Assembly (NCBI GenBank): GCA_004154925.1
Contig: QJNS01000048.1
Span: 186,001-250,000, forward strand
Length of the DNA: 64,000 bases
Direction: 5' to 3'
Source of the DNA: Monosporascus cannonballus
Taxonomy: Eukaryota; Ascomycota; Sordariomycetes; Xylariales
The translations under genes and the position numbers were made by a program. This document shows, one piece after another, positions 1 to 11,015 of this stretch. How positions within the stretch are numbered: position 1 is the stretch's first letter; every line of letters begins with the position of its first letter. Under the pieces are notes generated by a model. It saw only the letters and a list, made by a program, of their open reading frames with translations. It made no database searches and was not told the DNA's origin.

Positions 1-221
1 GACATTTCTATCTCTCTCGGTCATGTAATTCCATGTTGTCTAGTTTTAAAGCTGCAGCAGAACCTTTGCTTTAAAACCTCCCCTGTCTTGCTCCCTCCAT
101 AATTCCTGATGCGGTGCGAATTCTGCCTGTAGCCTTGCCTTCCTTCCGCCATCTTGCGAGTCTAATGTCAACACCCATACCCTTGGCGTTTGATGATTAG
201 CAAAGTGAGCGATCGATCACC

Positions 222-1752
222 CTAGTTACAAGCGGTTATGGGTTGGCCTTGTTCACTACGTTTCATGCCATCCTGCGTGTCCGTTATTAAGGAGGTCTTC
301 GTTTCATAACCTTCGCGAAGCTCCTTCAGCATGCCCACGATATCGAAGTACCAGAGCTTGTGGGATCGCTTTGTGATTTCGGCTAAGCACTTGTCCCAGT
401 CTGCCTTTGTTTCTGGGTAGTTTCCCTCGTAGATTTCGCAAACTTCGCGGCTGCTCTCAACAAGCCACTGGCTACGCGGTCGCCTGACATTGTCGTAGAC
501 CCGGAGGGCAGCCACGATCAAGTCTGTGGCAGCCCTACCTTGCTGGAAACCGGCGGGATTGCCAGTTTGTGCAAGCGTCGTCGCTACCATGTCTACCAAT
601 GCACACAAAGCCAGCGCGTCCTCCACTCCGATGCCGGCACCCGCCCCGTGGTGTGGTGATGACGCGTGTGCCGCGTCGCCGGCTATGCACACACGGCCGC
701 TGACGTAGGTTGGCACCGGGTAGTCGTACGCGTCGAAAATGGCCCATTTTTGCATCTTCTCGGGGAGCAAGCCGACTAGATTCCGTACCGTAGGACCCCA
801 TTCCTCAAATGCGACTTCGAGCTCCTCGCGCGTGGCAGTGGCCGTCATGTTGCGCGATCCGTTGGCATCGCACAGGGGCCAGTCGTTGGGCTCGGTGACG
901 AAAGCCACGACGTTGAGAAGAGTGTGGTTCGTCACAGGGAAGTGGAGGATATGCGCGGACGGACCGACGTGCATGTGTTGGTTGTGCGCTCTGAACGACC
1001 CCAGCACCGGTACTGCGCGTTCCATGGGCACCAGGGCCCGGTATGCGACCTTGTGGCTGAAATGCACGAAAGAAGCCGGGTTGTGAGCCCCGACAATGAG
1101 CTGGCGGACCTTGGACTTGTTGCCGTCGCAACCAATAACTGTATGTAAGCGTAAGCATCTCTAGTTCATAGCTCCTCTTTTACCCTACCAGGTGCTTTCA
1201 ATTGTGCACCGGGCGGGCTAGGAGCTGCTTACCGAGATCGGCCTCGGCCGTGCTCCCGTCCTCGAACCGAAGCAGCACCTTTTCGCCCGACCCTCGATCC
1301 TCGTACCCTGCGAACCGCTTCTTGAACTCGATCGCATGGTCTGGAATGTGCTTCACCAGTTCATCAAGCAAATGTGCTCGGTTACAGCCCTGGAAGCCCT
1401 TGTACCCGGTATGCAGCAGAGCCAGGAGCTTGTCGTCGCTGTTGGCGGGATCCTGCGGGTCCCAGTGATAACCATCATGGAAGCGCACGTAGTCGTTGGG
1501 CTCCTCGGTGTTCTCGCCATTCGGTGTGGCGACTGCGTTGACGGCGTCCACTATGGCGGGGTCGAGAATTCTCATGCACTCCATTGCATTTGCTGTGAAG
1601 GCCACGCCTGCACCGATCTCGCGGAAGGCGCTGGCCTGCTCGTACATCCTTACCGAGATATTGCGCTTCATAAGCCCCAGGGCCGTTATGAGCCCGATAA
1701 TGCCGCCACCCACGATGGCGACGTGGAGCTGGTGTGCTTGTCCTGCTGTCAT
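222..1752 (-). CDS. FAD-dependent monooxygenase (salicylate hydroxylase-like)
   Basis: Two exons, 1752-1233 and 1138-222, joined over a 94-bp intron (1139-1232, GTAAGC...CAG), give 478 residues, the usual length of group A flavin monooxygenases. Three family motifs are present: the N-terminal dinucleotide fold GGGIIG (residues 15-20), the DG motif VIGCDG (174-179), which is rebuilt only after splicing and so confirms the intron, and the GD motif AGDAAH (about 326-331) followed by HGAGAGIGVEDA. The family uses NAD(P)H and O2 to hydroxylate aromatic or polyketide substrates. No signal peptide or membrane segment is seen, so a soluble enzyme is likely. The start ATG has A at -3. It lies tail-to-head with the acyltransferase and oxidase genes on the same strand, consistent with a tailoring role in a cluster. 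The substrate is not predictable. The gene looks intact. Confidence 0.9.
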
Positions 1753-2550
1753 GGTTGCTATGAAACGGGAAGCGATGAGTATGGCAGCGAGTTAATATTG
1801 CAGACAGGTCTACGCTTTAGATTAATGTCTAGCTGATCTATAGGCTGTGACTTTTTGACATCTTTATATATCTACCAGGTCATCAGCACAGACGACGAGA
1901 TGATTGTGCGCCATCACCGGAAATCTGGCGGCGCCCGGGCTCGGAGTTTCTAGCCGGAGATCCCACATCGGGCGGACTACGGTATTAATTAGTGCCTTCG
2001 ATTCCGACGTAATTCTGTATCTCGCTCCTCTACAGCCGTGATATGTTGAGGTATGGCCAGAATTTCCCCCAGAGCTCGAGGATCAAGACATTTCGAGGCC
2101 CTTACTAGACCATGCCCGCTATGTTATCGTAACAGGATGGATGGTCTGCAAGCTATCGCAAATATGCTGAATTAAACCTTCAAGCATTTTACGAGACCTA
2201 GTTTTCGGGGTTCGAGGGATGCGCAACTAAGATCGGGGCACAGTGTTTCTCTCTTATGCCAATTACCATCACGACCCCAATCTTATGGTGCCCAGCACGA
2301 AGCAAGCTGAAAGTGGCATAGAGACTAGTGCTTGATGAAGAATGCGTTGAATAGATTGGCATTGTTCAATATATCAATATTGGTTATCCATTGAACGACC
2401 CACTTGACAACCGAGGCGACCCCAAACGCCATTCGCGAACATAGTGATACGATGCAGACGAAGGAAACGTCATATCAGAGAGTGACGGAATACCGAAATA
2501 CCAAAGCCCTTCTTCGATCGAATAAGCAAAACTCTCAACTTAACCCGCGC
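1753..2550. other. Intergenic region, FMO promoter and acyltransferase 3' flank
   Basis: About 800 bp of normal-composition DNA without a supportable gene. It must hold the promoter of the monooxygenase (start at 1752, minus strand) and the 3' end of the acyltransferase transcript. Open frames here are short and resemble nothing recognisable. No repeat was noticed. Confidence 0.6.
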
Positions 2551-3933
2551 TCAGCCAATATATTCGACGAGCTCCTTCCACTCCGGGTCCGCAGAGAGCG
2601 CCTCAAAGTCGGTATCAGTCAAGCAGGCAATGGCATCGCAGTCGCCCTCGGGATTGCCCGGCCACAGAACCACGGTGCCCGCGAACGGGACGCTCGGGGG
2701 GCGGCGAATGAACTCCGGCCGGCCTAGAGACCCAAACTCGGGGAACAGTCCTGTGTGGCTGCGGACGGACGACGACCCAATGTCGATACGGTGGTCGAAC
2801 GGCCCAGCATACGTGATCGTCGACTTGTCCGGCTCGCGGGCGACAAAGGTGACGAAACTGCGCATGCTGTATAGGCTGCTCGCTTCGTTTAGAGCTTTGC
2901 GCATGTGCGAGGCGATGGTGCTGAGCGGCGCGCTAGTGAGCTCCCCGAACGTCATGCTGCACGTCACGTTGTACGCCATGGCGCCCATGTACGTCTGCGG
3001 CAGGCCGACGAGCCTGCGGCCGTCGATCTGGCGACCAAAGCGAGAAGACGTCTCCGGCGGGTAGCGTCCCTTCCGGGCTTTGGTGAAATGGCGCCAGCAG
3101 AACGCGCACACGGCGTCATCAGTCGAGACGAACGGCACCGCGGGATCGAAGCCCTCCCGCTGGCTTGCGAGGTCCTTGATCCTGGCCATGCTGGTGACCG
3201 TGAAACGGAAGACATGGTATCTTGCCGTCTCACGCGGTGCTAAGGGCGCCTTCGCCGTGAGAGGCGGGCGCTTGTGGCGGCTGTGGTCTAACATCGGCTC
3301 ATCCGGCTGGAGCAGACGCACGAGATTCCGCCTGTCCATATTGGCCACTTCAAGTAGGCCCTGCGGGATCGTCTCGCCACGCATCAACATGGCAATCATG
3401 TTGATGAAGCCGTTGAATCCTCCGGCATCCGCGACGTTGTGCTGGATAGCGAAGTCCACTAACACGCCTCCCTTGATGAAGTTGGCTTGCAGACGGACGG
3501 CGTGTGCCGGAAGCTGGTCCGAGTCCTCGTACACGACCGGAAACCCCGGCACGGGAGTCAATGTCTTGGTGTCGATCATAGACACTGGCGCTTTACGCCT
3601 CCGGAACTCTGCGTATTCAGGGCTAGTATCCTCGAGGCGCTGAACATCTATGGCTGGCTCTGGTAGGGCGCACTTGACCGGTAGGTACGCTCCAGAATTT
3701 CCAGGGCCCTTGCCCATGTTGACGATTCGGGCGCCCATCCATGGTACCGCTTTCCTGACCTTGGTAATCGCTTCAGACAGATCGTGAATGATTTTTTCAG
3801 GGGCGGCGTCTCTGAGCATAGGGAAGAAATAGATGATATGAGTATAAGCTTGAAGCATGGGCAGCTGACCAAGGATGTCCTGGTAACGATCAAGCTCATG
3901 GTAGTCGCTCATTCTGGGTTCTTCGAGGTCCAT
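2551..3933 (-). CDS. Acyltransferase, Tri101/BAHD-like transferase family
   Basis: A single uninterrupted exon of 460 residues. The catalytic HxxxD signature is present as HNVAD (H165-D169) followed by AGG. The second family landmark, normally DFGWG near the C terminus, is represented by a divergent EFGSLGRPEF at about 399-408. This architecture matches fungal trichothecene 3-O-acetyltransferase-like enzymes, which transfer an acyl group from CoA to a hydroxyl or amine of a metabolite. In this family the conserved His is the general base. The second motif is structural, so its divergence need not abolish activity. The protein could start at Met1 or Met8 (3912), a difference of seven residues. 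No signal peptide is visible, so it is probably cytosolic. It lies between two flavoenzyme genes on the same strand, suggesting acylation of a hydroxyl introduced by a neighbour. The acyl donor and acceptor are unknown. Confidence 0.85.
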   Translation of the reverse strand: MDLEEPRMSDYHELDRYQDILGQLPMLQAYTHIIYFFPMLRDAAPEKIIHDLSEAITKVRKAVPWMGARIVNMGKGPGNSGAYLPVKCALPEPAIDVQRLEDTSPEYAEFRRRKAPVSMIDTKTLTPVPGFPVVYEDSDQLPAHAVRLQANFIKGGVLVDFAIQHNVADAGGFNGFINMIAMLMRGETIPQGLLEVANMDRRNLVRLLQPDEPMLDHSRHKRPPLTAKAPLAPRETARYHVFRFTVTSMARIKDLASQREGFDPAVPFVSTDDAVCAFCWRHFTKARKGRYPPETSSRFGRQIDGRRLVGLPQTYMGAMAYNVTCSMTFGELTSAPLSTIASHMRKALNEASSLYSMRSFVTFVAREPDKSTITYAGPFDHRIDIGSSSVRSHTGLFPEFGSLGRPEFIRRPPSVPFAGTVVLWPGNPEGDCDAIACLTDTDFEALSADPEWKELVEYIG

Positions 3934-4732
3934 CGCTAATAAAGGAGCATTCCGTCACACTTGGGCCTGGCGTCAGTAAATTGAGACAAGAAGCATGCCC
4001 CAGATTTATAAATTAACATACCCAAAGAATCTCTGGCTAAGTAACGGCCTCATGTTGAATGCAACCAGACTGTAAACTCTTGTCTGTGCATCCATGACGG
4101 GAGGATCACTGCCCTACAAGGAGGTAAGACGCATAATGGAACTGAGGGTAACGAAGGCGCACAATGCACTTTCCAGCGGACTTTCTCCACGGAGCCAGGG
4201 GCGATTCTTGAGCGGTGGGCTGGAGCTCTCGGCATAAGCACTATTTCGTCCCACTCAGTTAGACCGAACCCTCCAGCTTTTACTTGATAAGCTGTCACAA
4301 CGGCAGATTTCTGCCCTTAATTTTCACTAATCACTAGCACGCTTTTGGATAGCATCATAGTGAAGGCGACTTCTTAACCCCTTCCAAAACATCCATATTA
4401 TAATCGCTCACCAAGTGATGATTAACTGTTTAAGGCTCATAGGGCCTCTTGCGGCCTGAACTAAAGTGTAGATACTTTTATGCGGTTCCTCGTCAAAACA
4501 TAGTCTGAACGTGGGCGACAGAACTGGTGTCTTCCAAGGCGAATTCCTAACCATTCGATCAGTCTGAATCGAAATGGTCACGGCCGCTTAATAGAAGATA
4601 TTACATACTGTGACCAGCACAGACGAGCAATACGGGGTCTAAGAACAAAATCGACTGCATCTTCAAACCAGGTTGATATCCCATGGTGAGCCATCAAAGA
4701 ACTTTCGAGGTTTCACGTTGGTTCATGGAACC
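3934..4732. other. Intergenic region, acyltransferase promoter and oxidase 3' flank
   Basis: About 800 bp without a convincing gene, between two minus-strand genes. It should contain the acyltransferase promoter next to 3934 and the polyadenylation region of the FAD oxidase next to 4732. The only longer open frame (4050-4298, minus) has no recognisable features. Confidence 0.55.
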
Positions 4733-6506
4733 CTATCGTAGTTCATGGTCCGAGGGTCCGATGGGCGGTATAGCGTTATAGAAGCTAAAAAGCCCACGCG
4801 GATCCCACTCTTGCTTGAGTTGTCCCAGCCTGGCCTGATTATGCGATCCATACCAGGCCTCGGGTCCTTCGTCCCCATGGGCGAAGTTGACATAGACGGC
4901 GGGTTTATCGAAGCCGCTTGCCGCTGTAAAGTTGTGACGCGCAGAGTCCAAGAACGCATCTACAGTGTTGTCTAGGGCCTGATTCTCGTACACGGTCTCG
5001 AGCTGACTATGTCACGACCAATGCTGATTAGCTTTCGGGTGGACCCTCGGCTGGGCAGGGCCTTGTTCTACACCGGAATGGACTTACATGTGCATCTTGA
5101 GCTGGCGATGCGGATACGCGCTGTCCCCATCCGGTACACCGAGTACCTTCTGGGTCGCGAACCTATGAATGACCATGGCTGCTGTCACGTCGGGGTGTGC
5201 TCTGCTGAAGTTCTCCAATTCATGCAAAAATGCTACCCAGGCCTCAGGATCAGTGCGCTTGGCACCGATGCTGCGCATGTTGACGTTTTGGTTTCTGCTG
5301 CAAGCTTTGGTATCCTTGATTCCAAAGTACGACGTAGAAAAGACGTCCGGCCAGCGGACATTGAGCACTTCGGAGCGCAGGGGCCCCACCTTAGCGACGG
5401 ACTCCAGAAAAGGGGCTGCAGCTCGAGCTGGACCGGCAAAGTTGACATTTACAAGGAGAACGATCTGGTCGAAGTCAGTGCCGAGGACACCGGGATGGTG
5501 AATTATCGATTCTTCACGCCAGAACTCACCTGGTCAATTTTAGGGTCGAAGAAGATAGCTATATTCAGCGCCAGGTACTCTGATATCTCCTCGTCCAGGG
5601 ATGACAGGTACGTGAAGACTTCTAGAGCCCTATTCATAAGAAAAAGAAAGTTTGCGTTAATCACGTCCCCGTTGTTGACAGTATCTGGCACCCTATACTT
5701 TGCCGACGTGACTATGCCGAAGTTCGCACCAGCGCCGCGAATTGCCCAGAAGAGGTCTTTATTCTGGCTGCGCGAAGTCGTTACAAGGTTCCCCGTCGCG
5801 GTGACAAGTTGAACTTCCTCAAGCAAGTCGGATAGCAGGCCTGCGTAGCCCTGGCTCGCACTGACACCAGCCCCAAGCGTAGCACCTACCACCCCCACGC
5901 AGTAGGCTGTTCCAAGGGCTGTCGGAAGAAACGTTAATCAATATTCGCTTTAAAATGAACTGACAGGAGAGGGGCAAAGGAACACATTACCCACGGAATT
6001 GTGCGCCTGACTTGTAGAGAGGGTCGATCAGCTGCGAGAACGTGGTCGATCCGCCCACAGTGAGTAACCCATCCTCGGCATCGAACTGGACTCGGTTGAA
6101 CTTGTGGAGATCAACTTGTACGCCTCCTTGGAGGGCAGACATCTGGATAGAGACCCCATGCCCCCCCCCCGTCGTGAGGAAGGGTATTTCGTGAGAAGAT
6201 GCAATTCGCACCTGCAATGTGTAAGCTGATTTCACTACATTAACCTAAGAGACGCCGTCTGAGAACGGGCTTTCTCACTATATGTTGAATATCCTCAACC
6301 GTGGCTGGCTGGATTGTCCCAATGTATGACGGCGCAGCGTGGCTGGTCCACCGCTGGGTGGTATACGACGTATAATTTGGTTCACTGGCTAGGTAGATAG
6401 CGGCCTCAGCCGACAGACCCGGACCGAATAGGTCAGTGATGTTGGGTGTCCCTGATGCTGCCACTGTCCCTGACAAAACCTTCTGCCACGCTGTTTGGAG
6501 AAGCAT
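4733..6506 (-). CDS. Berberine-bridge-like FAD-linked oxidase (BBE1)
   Basis: Five exons on the minus strand: 6506-6279, 6211-5995, 5918-5530, 5464-5088 and 5006-4733. Introns are 6212-6278, 5919-5994, 5465-5529 and 5007-5087; all are GT..AG and all phases agree. The result is 494 residues. It has an N-terminal PCMH-type FAD domain with TTGGGHG (His94, the likely covalent FAD ligand), the second flavin loop GTAYCVG (151-157), the run LFWAIRGAGANFG in the third exon, and the C-terminal BBE domain ending in YVNFAHGDEGPEAW and WDPRGLFSF. Such enzymes oxidise C-N, C-O or C-C bonds of metabolites, often forming rings. Residue 153 is Ala where plant BBEs carry the second FAD-linking Cys, and a Cys lies at 155. 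The N terminus is not strongly hydrophobic, so secretion is uncertain. An overlapping out-of-frame ATG lies just upstream. It is probably transcribed divergently from the reductase at 7310. Confidence 0.9.
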
Positions 6507-7309
6507 GATGAGATCTCAGACTCATGGACACTCAATACTGTTTTTTTGCGCGCGCGGGGGGGGGGATGCGTGGGGGGTACGTAAAACGCCACACAAAGTT
6601 CTGCAGTTTCCACCAAGTGATGGCGATTCACAATATCTACCTTAAATTCCGTTCTCGTTTGGTAGGGAGTGTAAAAGGTATGATGTGGCCCTCCTTATCA
6701 AGTACACTGCCATTGGAGTCCGCTGTGTTGCTCCGGGCGAGCCCCGGTCTGCCAATGCGGGACCAGCCTTCCTGCATGTAAGAGTGTAAGCAGGACTTTA
6801 GGGACGCCCCGATTTGGGACGACTTTGAGGAGCTGACGCCGAGAGTAAAGCTTGTGAAGGGTAACCTTCCTCCCGGAAATAGCAAAGAGTCGCCATTACG
6901 ACCGATTCACTCCGGTCAGCAAAGGAAACGAAATCATAGGAAGCGAAGCTAACCCCGCCTACCGTAATTCCGAATGTTTCACAAAAACGCCATGAAAACG
7001 GCCCCCTCGCGTCCACGTATGAGGCGCCAAGCTTGAAGACATCGCCCATGGAGCTTGATTGGTTCTACTAAACTCCCGTCCGTCGCTGTATATACGTACT
7101 GCGCCCTCTGTGAGATAGTATATCAACCCAGCTCACCATAACCACATTCGGCTTGCCGGTAGCCAGTTCGTTAATCTTCCACACCAAAATCATTCTCCCC
7201 CTAATACCAAGCTCCTCCTGCTGAAGACGGCTTTCGTTGCTTCCCGATCTGATTTCCCGCACGTTCAAGTCAGGCTTAATCGTCAACACATCGCATCCAT
7301 TCCGCCAAA
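6507..7309. promoter_or_regulatory. Divergent promoter region between BBE1 and the reductase
   Basis: An 800-bp spacer between the start of BBE1 (minus) and the start of the MDR reductase (plus), so it should contain both promoters. It includes a G-rich stretch near 6552-6575 with a long poly-G run. Two open frames on the minus strand (6637-6885 and 6798-7049) have no recognisable domain and are taken as chance. No specific transcription-factor site is claimed. Confidence 0.6.
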
Positions 7310-8332
7310 ATGGCTCTTTCCAACAATGCTGCTTTTCTGAGCGCATCTCGTGCGACGCCCATAACTGTCGCGTCAGTACCGTATCCCACCGTTGGCAAGG
7401 GTGAAGTTATAGTGAAGGTCGCTGCTGTCGCTGTCAACCCGATGGATTGGATGATCCAGGCGCTGGGCGAGAACCTGTTCCCGTGGTTGCAATACCCTCT
7501 GACCATGGGCACCGATGTTGCCGGGACCGTAGTGGAGGTCGGTGAGGGAGTTACCAACGTCAAGGCTGGCGACCGTGTGCTCGGGCTCAACGCCGGCTTT
7601 GATTCCCGCTCCGGTGCGTTCCAGAACTACTGCGCGCTGATGGCCAAGATCGTCTGCCTCATTCCCGACGACCTCAGCTTCGCCGATGCCTCTGTGCTGC
7701 CGCTGGGCTTGGGCACGGCAGCCTCGGGCCTCTTTCAAAAGGACTACCTGGCGCTCGACTACCCCAATGCCGGAGAGACCAAGCCGAACGGCAAGACCTT
7801 GCTCGTTTGGGCGGGCGCATCTAGTGTTGGATCTAATGCCATCCAGCTTGCCGCCGCGGCCGGCTACGAGGTGTTCACTACGGCGTCACCCAAGAACTTC
7901 GACTACTGCAAGAAGCTCGGCGCCTCGCGTGTCTTTGATTACAACAGCAAGGCCATCACACAAGAGCTGCTGGATGCGTTCAAGGGCAAGACCTGCGCCG
8001 GCGCCTATGCCATTCAGCCGGCTTCGGCGGACATCGTTTTCGAGGTGGTGTCCAAAAGCGAGGGAGCCAAGTTTGTTGCTACGGCATTTCAAGTCCCCGA
8101 GAAGACGCCAGAGGAAATCGAAGCTAAGATGGTCTGGGGCGGCAGCCTGAAGGACAACGAGGTTGCATCTATAATCTTCGACAAGTTCCTCCCTGCCGCG
8201 CTGGCTATCAAGAAGTATCAGTGCGCCCCTCCAGCTTCGGTAGTTGGTCAGGGTCTTGAAAAGGTGCAGGAGGCTTTGGATAAGTCGAAGCAGGGCGGTG
8301 TCTCGGCCCAGAAGCTTGTTGTTACTCTTTGA
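7310..8332 (+). CDS. MDR-superfamily oxidoreductase (CipB / trans-enoyl-reductase-like)
   Basis: A single exon of 340 residues with a good start context (GCCAAAATGGC). The N-terminal GroES-like part shows VAVNPMDW (41-48) and GTDVAGTVVEVG (67-78). The Rossmann part has WAGASSVGSNAIQLAAAAG (167-185), followed by the NADPH-phase segment TASPKNFDY. The zinc-binding Cys/His set of classical alcohol dehydrogenases is not evident, as expected for the quinone/enoyl reductase branch. The closest general match from memory is the fungal CipB type of 'zinc-binding oxidoreductase', related to trans-acting enoyl reductases of the LovC kind that reduce polyketide intermediates with NADPH. Without a polyketide synthase in view, I cannot say whether it acts on an enzyme-bound chain or on a free enone. 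It is intact and divergent from BBE1. Confidence 0.88.
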   Translation: MALSNNAAFLSASRATPITVASVPYPTVGKGEVIVKVAAVAVNPMDWMIQALGENLFPWLQYPLTMGTDVAGTVVEVGEGVTNVKAGDRVLGLNAGFDSRSGAFQNYCALMAKIVCLIPDDLSFADASVLPLGLGTAASGLFQKDYLALDYPNAGETKPNGKTLLVWAGASSVGSNAIQLAAAAGYEVFTTASPKNFDYCKKLGASRVFDYNSKAITQELLDAFKGKTCAGAYAIQPASADIVFEVVSKSEGAKFVATAFQVPEKTPEEIEAKMVWGGSLKDNEVASIIFDKFLPAALAIKKYQCAPPASVVGQGLEKVQEALDKSKQGGVSAQKLVVTL

Positions 8333-9390
8333 ATGTTCGTCACTGTCGCCTGACCCCGCGATTGCCGAGAAAATCGAAGGGATTCTTTTCTACCACTGCA
8401 TAGCCTAGTAGATGAAAAATGAAGAGGGGATTAGGCCTCAGAACAGTGCCAGACGCATTCTTCGTTTCTATTACCTTGCTAGTGCTGGCCGTCTCTACAG
8501 TAAGGATCGTATTGTAACTCTTAAACCCCCGCTCTCCGGCCACCTTCGCGGAGTGGATACCGTATGCGCTCTCTCTAGCTATTGAGTACACCTGATTTAG
8601 AAATCTATATCTTAGGGTATATTCAACACTTTTAACAAATGGGGTGCCATGTTGATAGTAGATCCACTGGCCTCTGGGGGCTCATTGGTTTAAGATTCAG
8701 GAGCTACTCAAAGATCTCGCAGGGGCTCTGCCCTGCTAACATCCAAGGATTGAGTAAACACGGCAGAGGGTCGATAGGTACATGGCTTGGGGAAAACAAA
8801 TGCGCCCATACTCACCAATTCGGACATATCGGTTTTACGATCTACTTTGTGTCCTAGTCGACTCCGGTTTGTAAGGATTCCGCCGAAAATTGCCCCACAC
8901 AGAAGCCCCGTGAGAAAACCCGGCGAGAAACTCCGGCTGGGGCCTGCCCCCCAACAAGTGGGGCCGCCTGGTCAGCTCCCCTCTGGTCATCATCCAATCT
9001 GCTAGGAACCAAAAAGAGAACAGTGAATCTTCGGGTGCTGAAGGGAATGTATGCTGAAAGATTGTTATCGAGAGCCGCAATGTTGTATCACGCTTATACC
9101 ACAAAAAAAAAAAAAAAACCAAAAAAAAAAAAAAAACAAAACAACAAAACATAACAAAATAANNNNNNNNNNCGACAGCCCCAATTTTGTACCACGCTTA
9201 AACCCCAAAAAAAAAAAAAAAACCATAGATCAGAAACGAGCCAAAGCAGCTCCCAGTAGTCCAGTATCTATACAATAAGGACATATTCGGAGCACCGTAG
9301 CCGTGCCGGATTGGCAGAGAGAGCCCCAAGGGATTTTAAATTTGTTCTCCTGTGCTTCGTGCGTTTCCCTCCCCAATTCGAATTTCAAAA
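8333..9390. other. Intergenic region with poly-A runs and an assembly gap
   Basis: About 1.06 kb between two plus-strand genes, with no gene seen. From about 9103 it contains runs of 15-16 A, then a gap of 10 N at 9163-9172, then another long A run near 9208-9222. The promoter of the MFS gene should lie in its last part (9230-9390). Open frames that cross the gap are not meaningful. Confidence 0.7.
9076..9225. other. Assembly gap flanked by two near-copies of one sequence
   Basis: The segment before the gap (about 9073-9118: AGAGCCGCAATGTTG, then TATCACGCTTATACCAC and poly-A) is repeated imperfectly after it (about 9174-9222: ACAGCCCCAATTTTG, then TACCACGCTTAAACCCC and poly-A). The Ns are at 9163-9172. 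This pattern fits a failed contig join at a homopolymer, where the two contig ends are noisy reads of one locus, better than it fits a biological duplication. Confidence 0.75.
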
Positions 9391-11015
9391 ATGGCTTCTA
9401 CCGAGAGAACAAGGCTCCTGCAACCCACTCATGAGGACGAAACCTCCACTGTCGTTACCTGGAAGGGGCCGCATGATCCAGAAAACCCCGCCAATTGGTC
9501 GACTGGCAAGACCTGGGGCCATGTTGCTGTCGTGTCTCTGCTAACATTCCTAGTGTAAGTTTAGCCGAACGACCTTAATTGTATTGTCGCTTTACAACAA
9601 CACAGCTCACCTCCGTCGGGCTGAACGTCGCGCCCGAAATGTGACGTTGAATCACTGACAATTGTAACAGTCCATTAGGAGCTACCATGTTCGCACCAGC
9701 CAGCGAAAAGGTTATGCAAGACTTCGGATCTACCGATGAGGTGCTCGGCTCACTGGCTGTCTCGGTGTACGTTTTGGGCTGGGCTTTGGGCCCACTTCTT
9801 CTAGCCCCTTTGTCTGAGGTGCTGGGCCGTCTGAGCGTGTATAGCGGAAGCGGCGTGCTGTACGTCGGCTTCACATTGGGCTGCGCTTTAGCCCCGAGCG
9901 TCGAGGTGCTGGTGTTGTTCCGATTCCTGGCGGGCGCGGTGGGCTCTACCCCCTTAACCATCGGGGGTGGGACCATCTCGGACGTGGTAGCGATCGAGCG
10001 CCGCGGTTTGGCTCTGTCGCTGTACATGTTCGGCCCGATCCTGGGCCCCTCCGTTGGGCCGTTGGTCGGCGGCTTCCTGACGGATACGTTGGGATGGAGA
10101 TGGATCTTCTGGGTCCTCGCCGTTGCGGTACGTACCCACTGATATCGCAATCTGTATCTTGGGTTCTCCCGAGCCGCTGACCCTGCAGCCCGCCAGTACG
10201 GAGGCATGACAGTCGTCCAAATCTCAGCTATGAGCGAGACCTACCCGGCCTCCATATTGGCGCGCCGCACGAGACGGCTGCGAAAGGTAACCGGCAACCC
10301 AGCTCTGCGATCCGCGCTAGATAACGGTCTCTCCAGCCGGCAGGTGCTGGCCCGCGCCGTCATCCGGCCGGCCAAGGTGACGGTCAAGTCGCCCGTCAGC
10401 TCCACGCTGTCGCTGGCGTCGGCCTACGTGAACGGGGTCGTCTTCCTGCTGCTCACCACCGCCCCCACACTGCTCCGCGGCGCGTACGGCTTCTCCCCGC
10501 GCGCGGTGGGCCTCGCCTTCGTCGGCTACGGCGCCGGCAACCTGGCGGGCCTCGCCGCTTTCACCCTGACCTCGGACCAGTTCGTGCGCCGGCGCGCCGC
10601 GCAGCACCGCCTTCGGCCCGAGGACCGCCTCGCGCCGGGCCTGGTGTCGATGCCCCTGATGGGCGCTGGGCTTCTGGTGTACGGGTGGAGCGCCGCGGCG
10701 CGCGCGCATTGGGCGCTCGCAGTCGCGGGCTCGGCCGTCGTCGGCGCTTCGAACGTCTTGTTCTTCTCAGCCGTCATCGGATACCTGATTGACGCGTTCG
10801 GCGCTTACGCGGCGAGCGCCATTGCCGCCAACGTGGTACTCAGAAGCGTCGGCGGCTCCGTGCTGCCGCTGGTAGGACAGTCCTTGTTTGGGTCGCTGGG
10901 CTGGGGCTGGGGGAACTCACTGCTGGCGCTGATGGCTCTCTTGTGCACGCCTATTTTAGCCTACATCTTTCTGAGTGGTGAGGCTATTCGGTCTAAATAC
11001 GTCATACATATGTAA
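9391..11015 (+). CDS. MFS transporter (drug:H+ antiporter type)
   Basis: Three exons: 9391-9554, 9671-10127 and 10197-11015. Introns are 9555-9670 (GTAAGT...CAG) and 10128-10196 (GTACGT...CAG, branch CTGAC). The result is 479 residues. The N-terminal cytosolic part ends in the family segment DPENPANWS. Transmembrane helices follow, with GRLSVYSGSG and the long run RFLAGAVGSTPLTIGGG, then GPILGPSVGPLVGG (motif C of exporters), and a second half closing with NVVLRSVGGSVLPLVGQ and GWGNSLLAL. About twelve hydrophobic segments fit the DHA1-like plasma-membrane exporters of fungi. The alternative 3' splice site eight bases upstream would break the frame, which fixes the acceptor at CGCCAG. As the last gene before the AT-rich block it probably exports the neighbouring genes' product or protects against it. 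Substrate unknown. Confidence 0.9.

Noticed and set aside
5009..5812. 267-codon plus-strand open frame
   Set aside because: It lies antisense to BBE1 exons 3-5, whose splice sites, phases and motifs all agree. The frame has no recognisable domain.
6637..7049. Overlapping minus-strand frames between BBE1 and the reductase
   Set aside because: No domain, no good start context, and they sit in a divergent promoter. Treated as chance.
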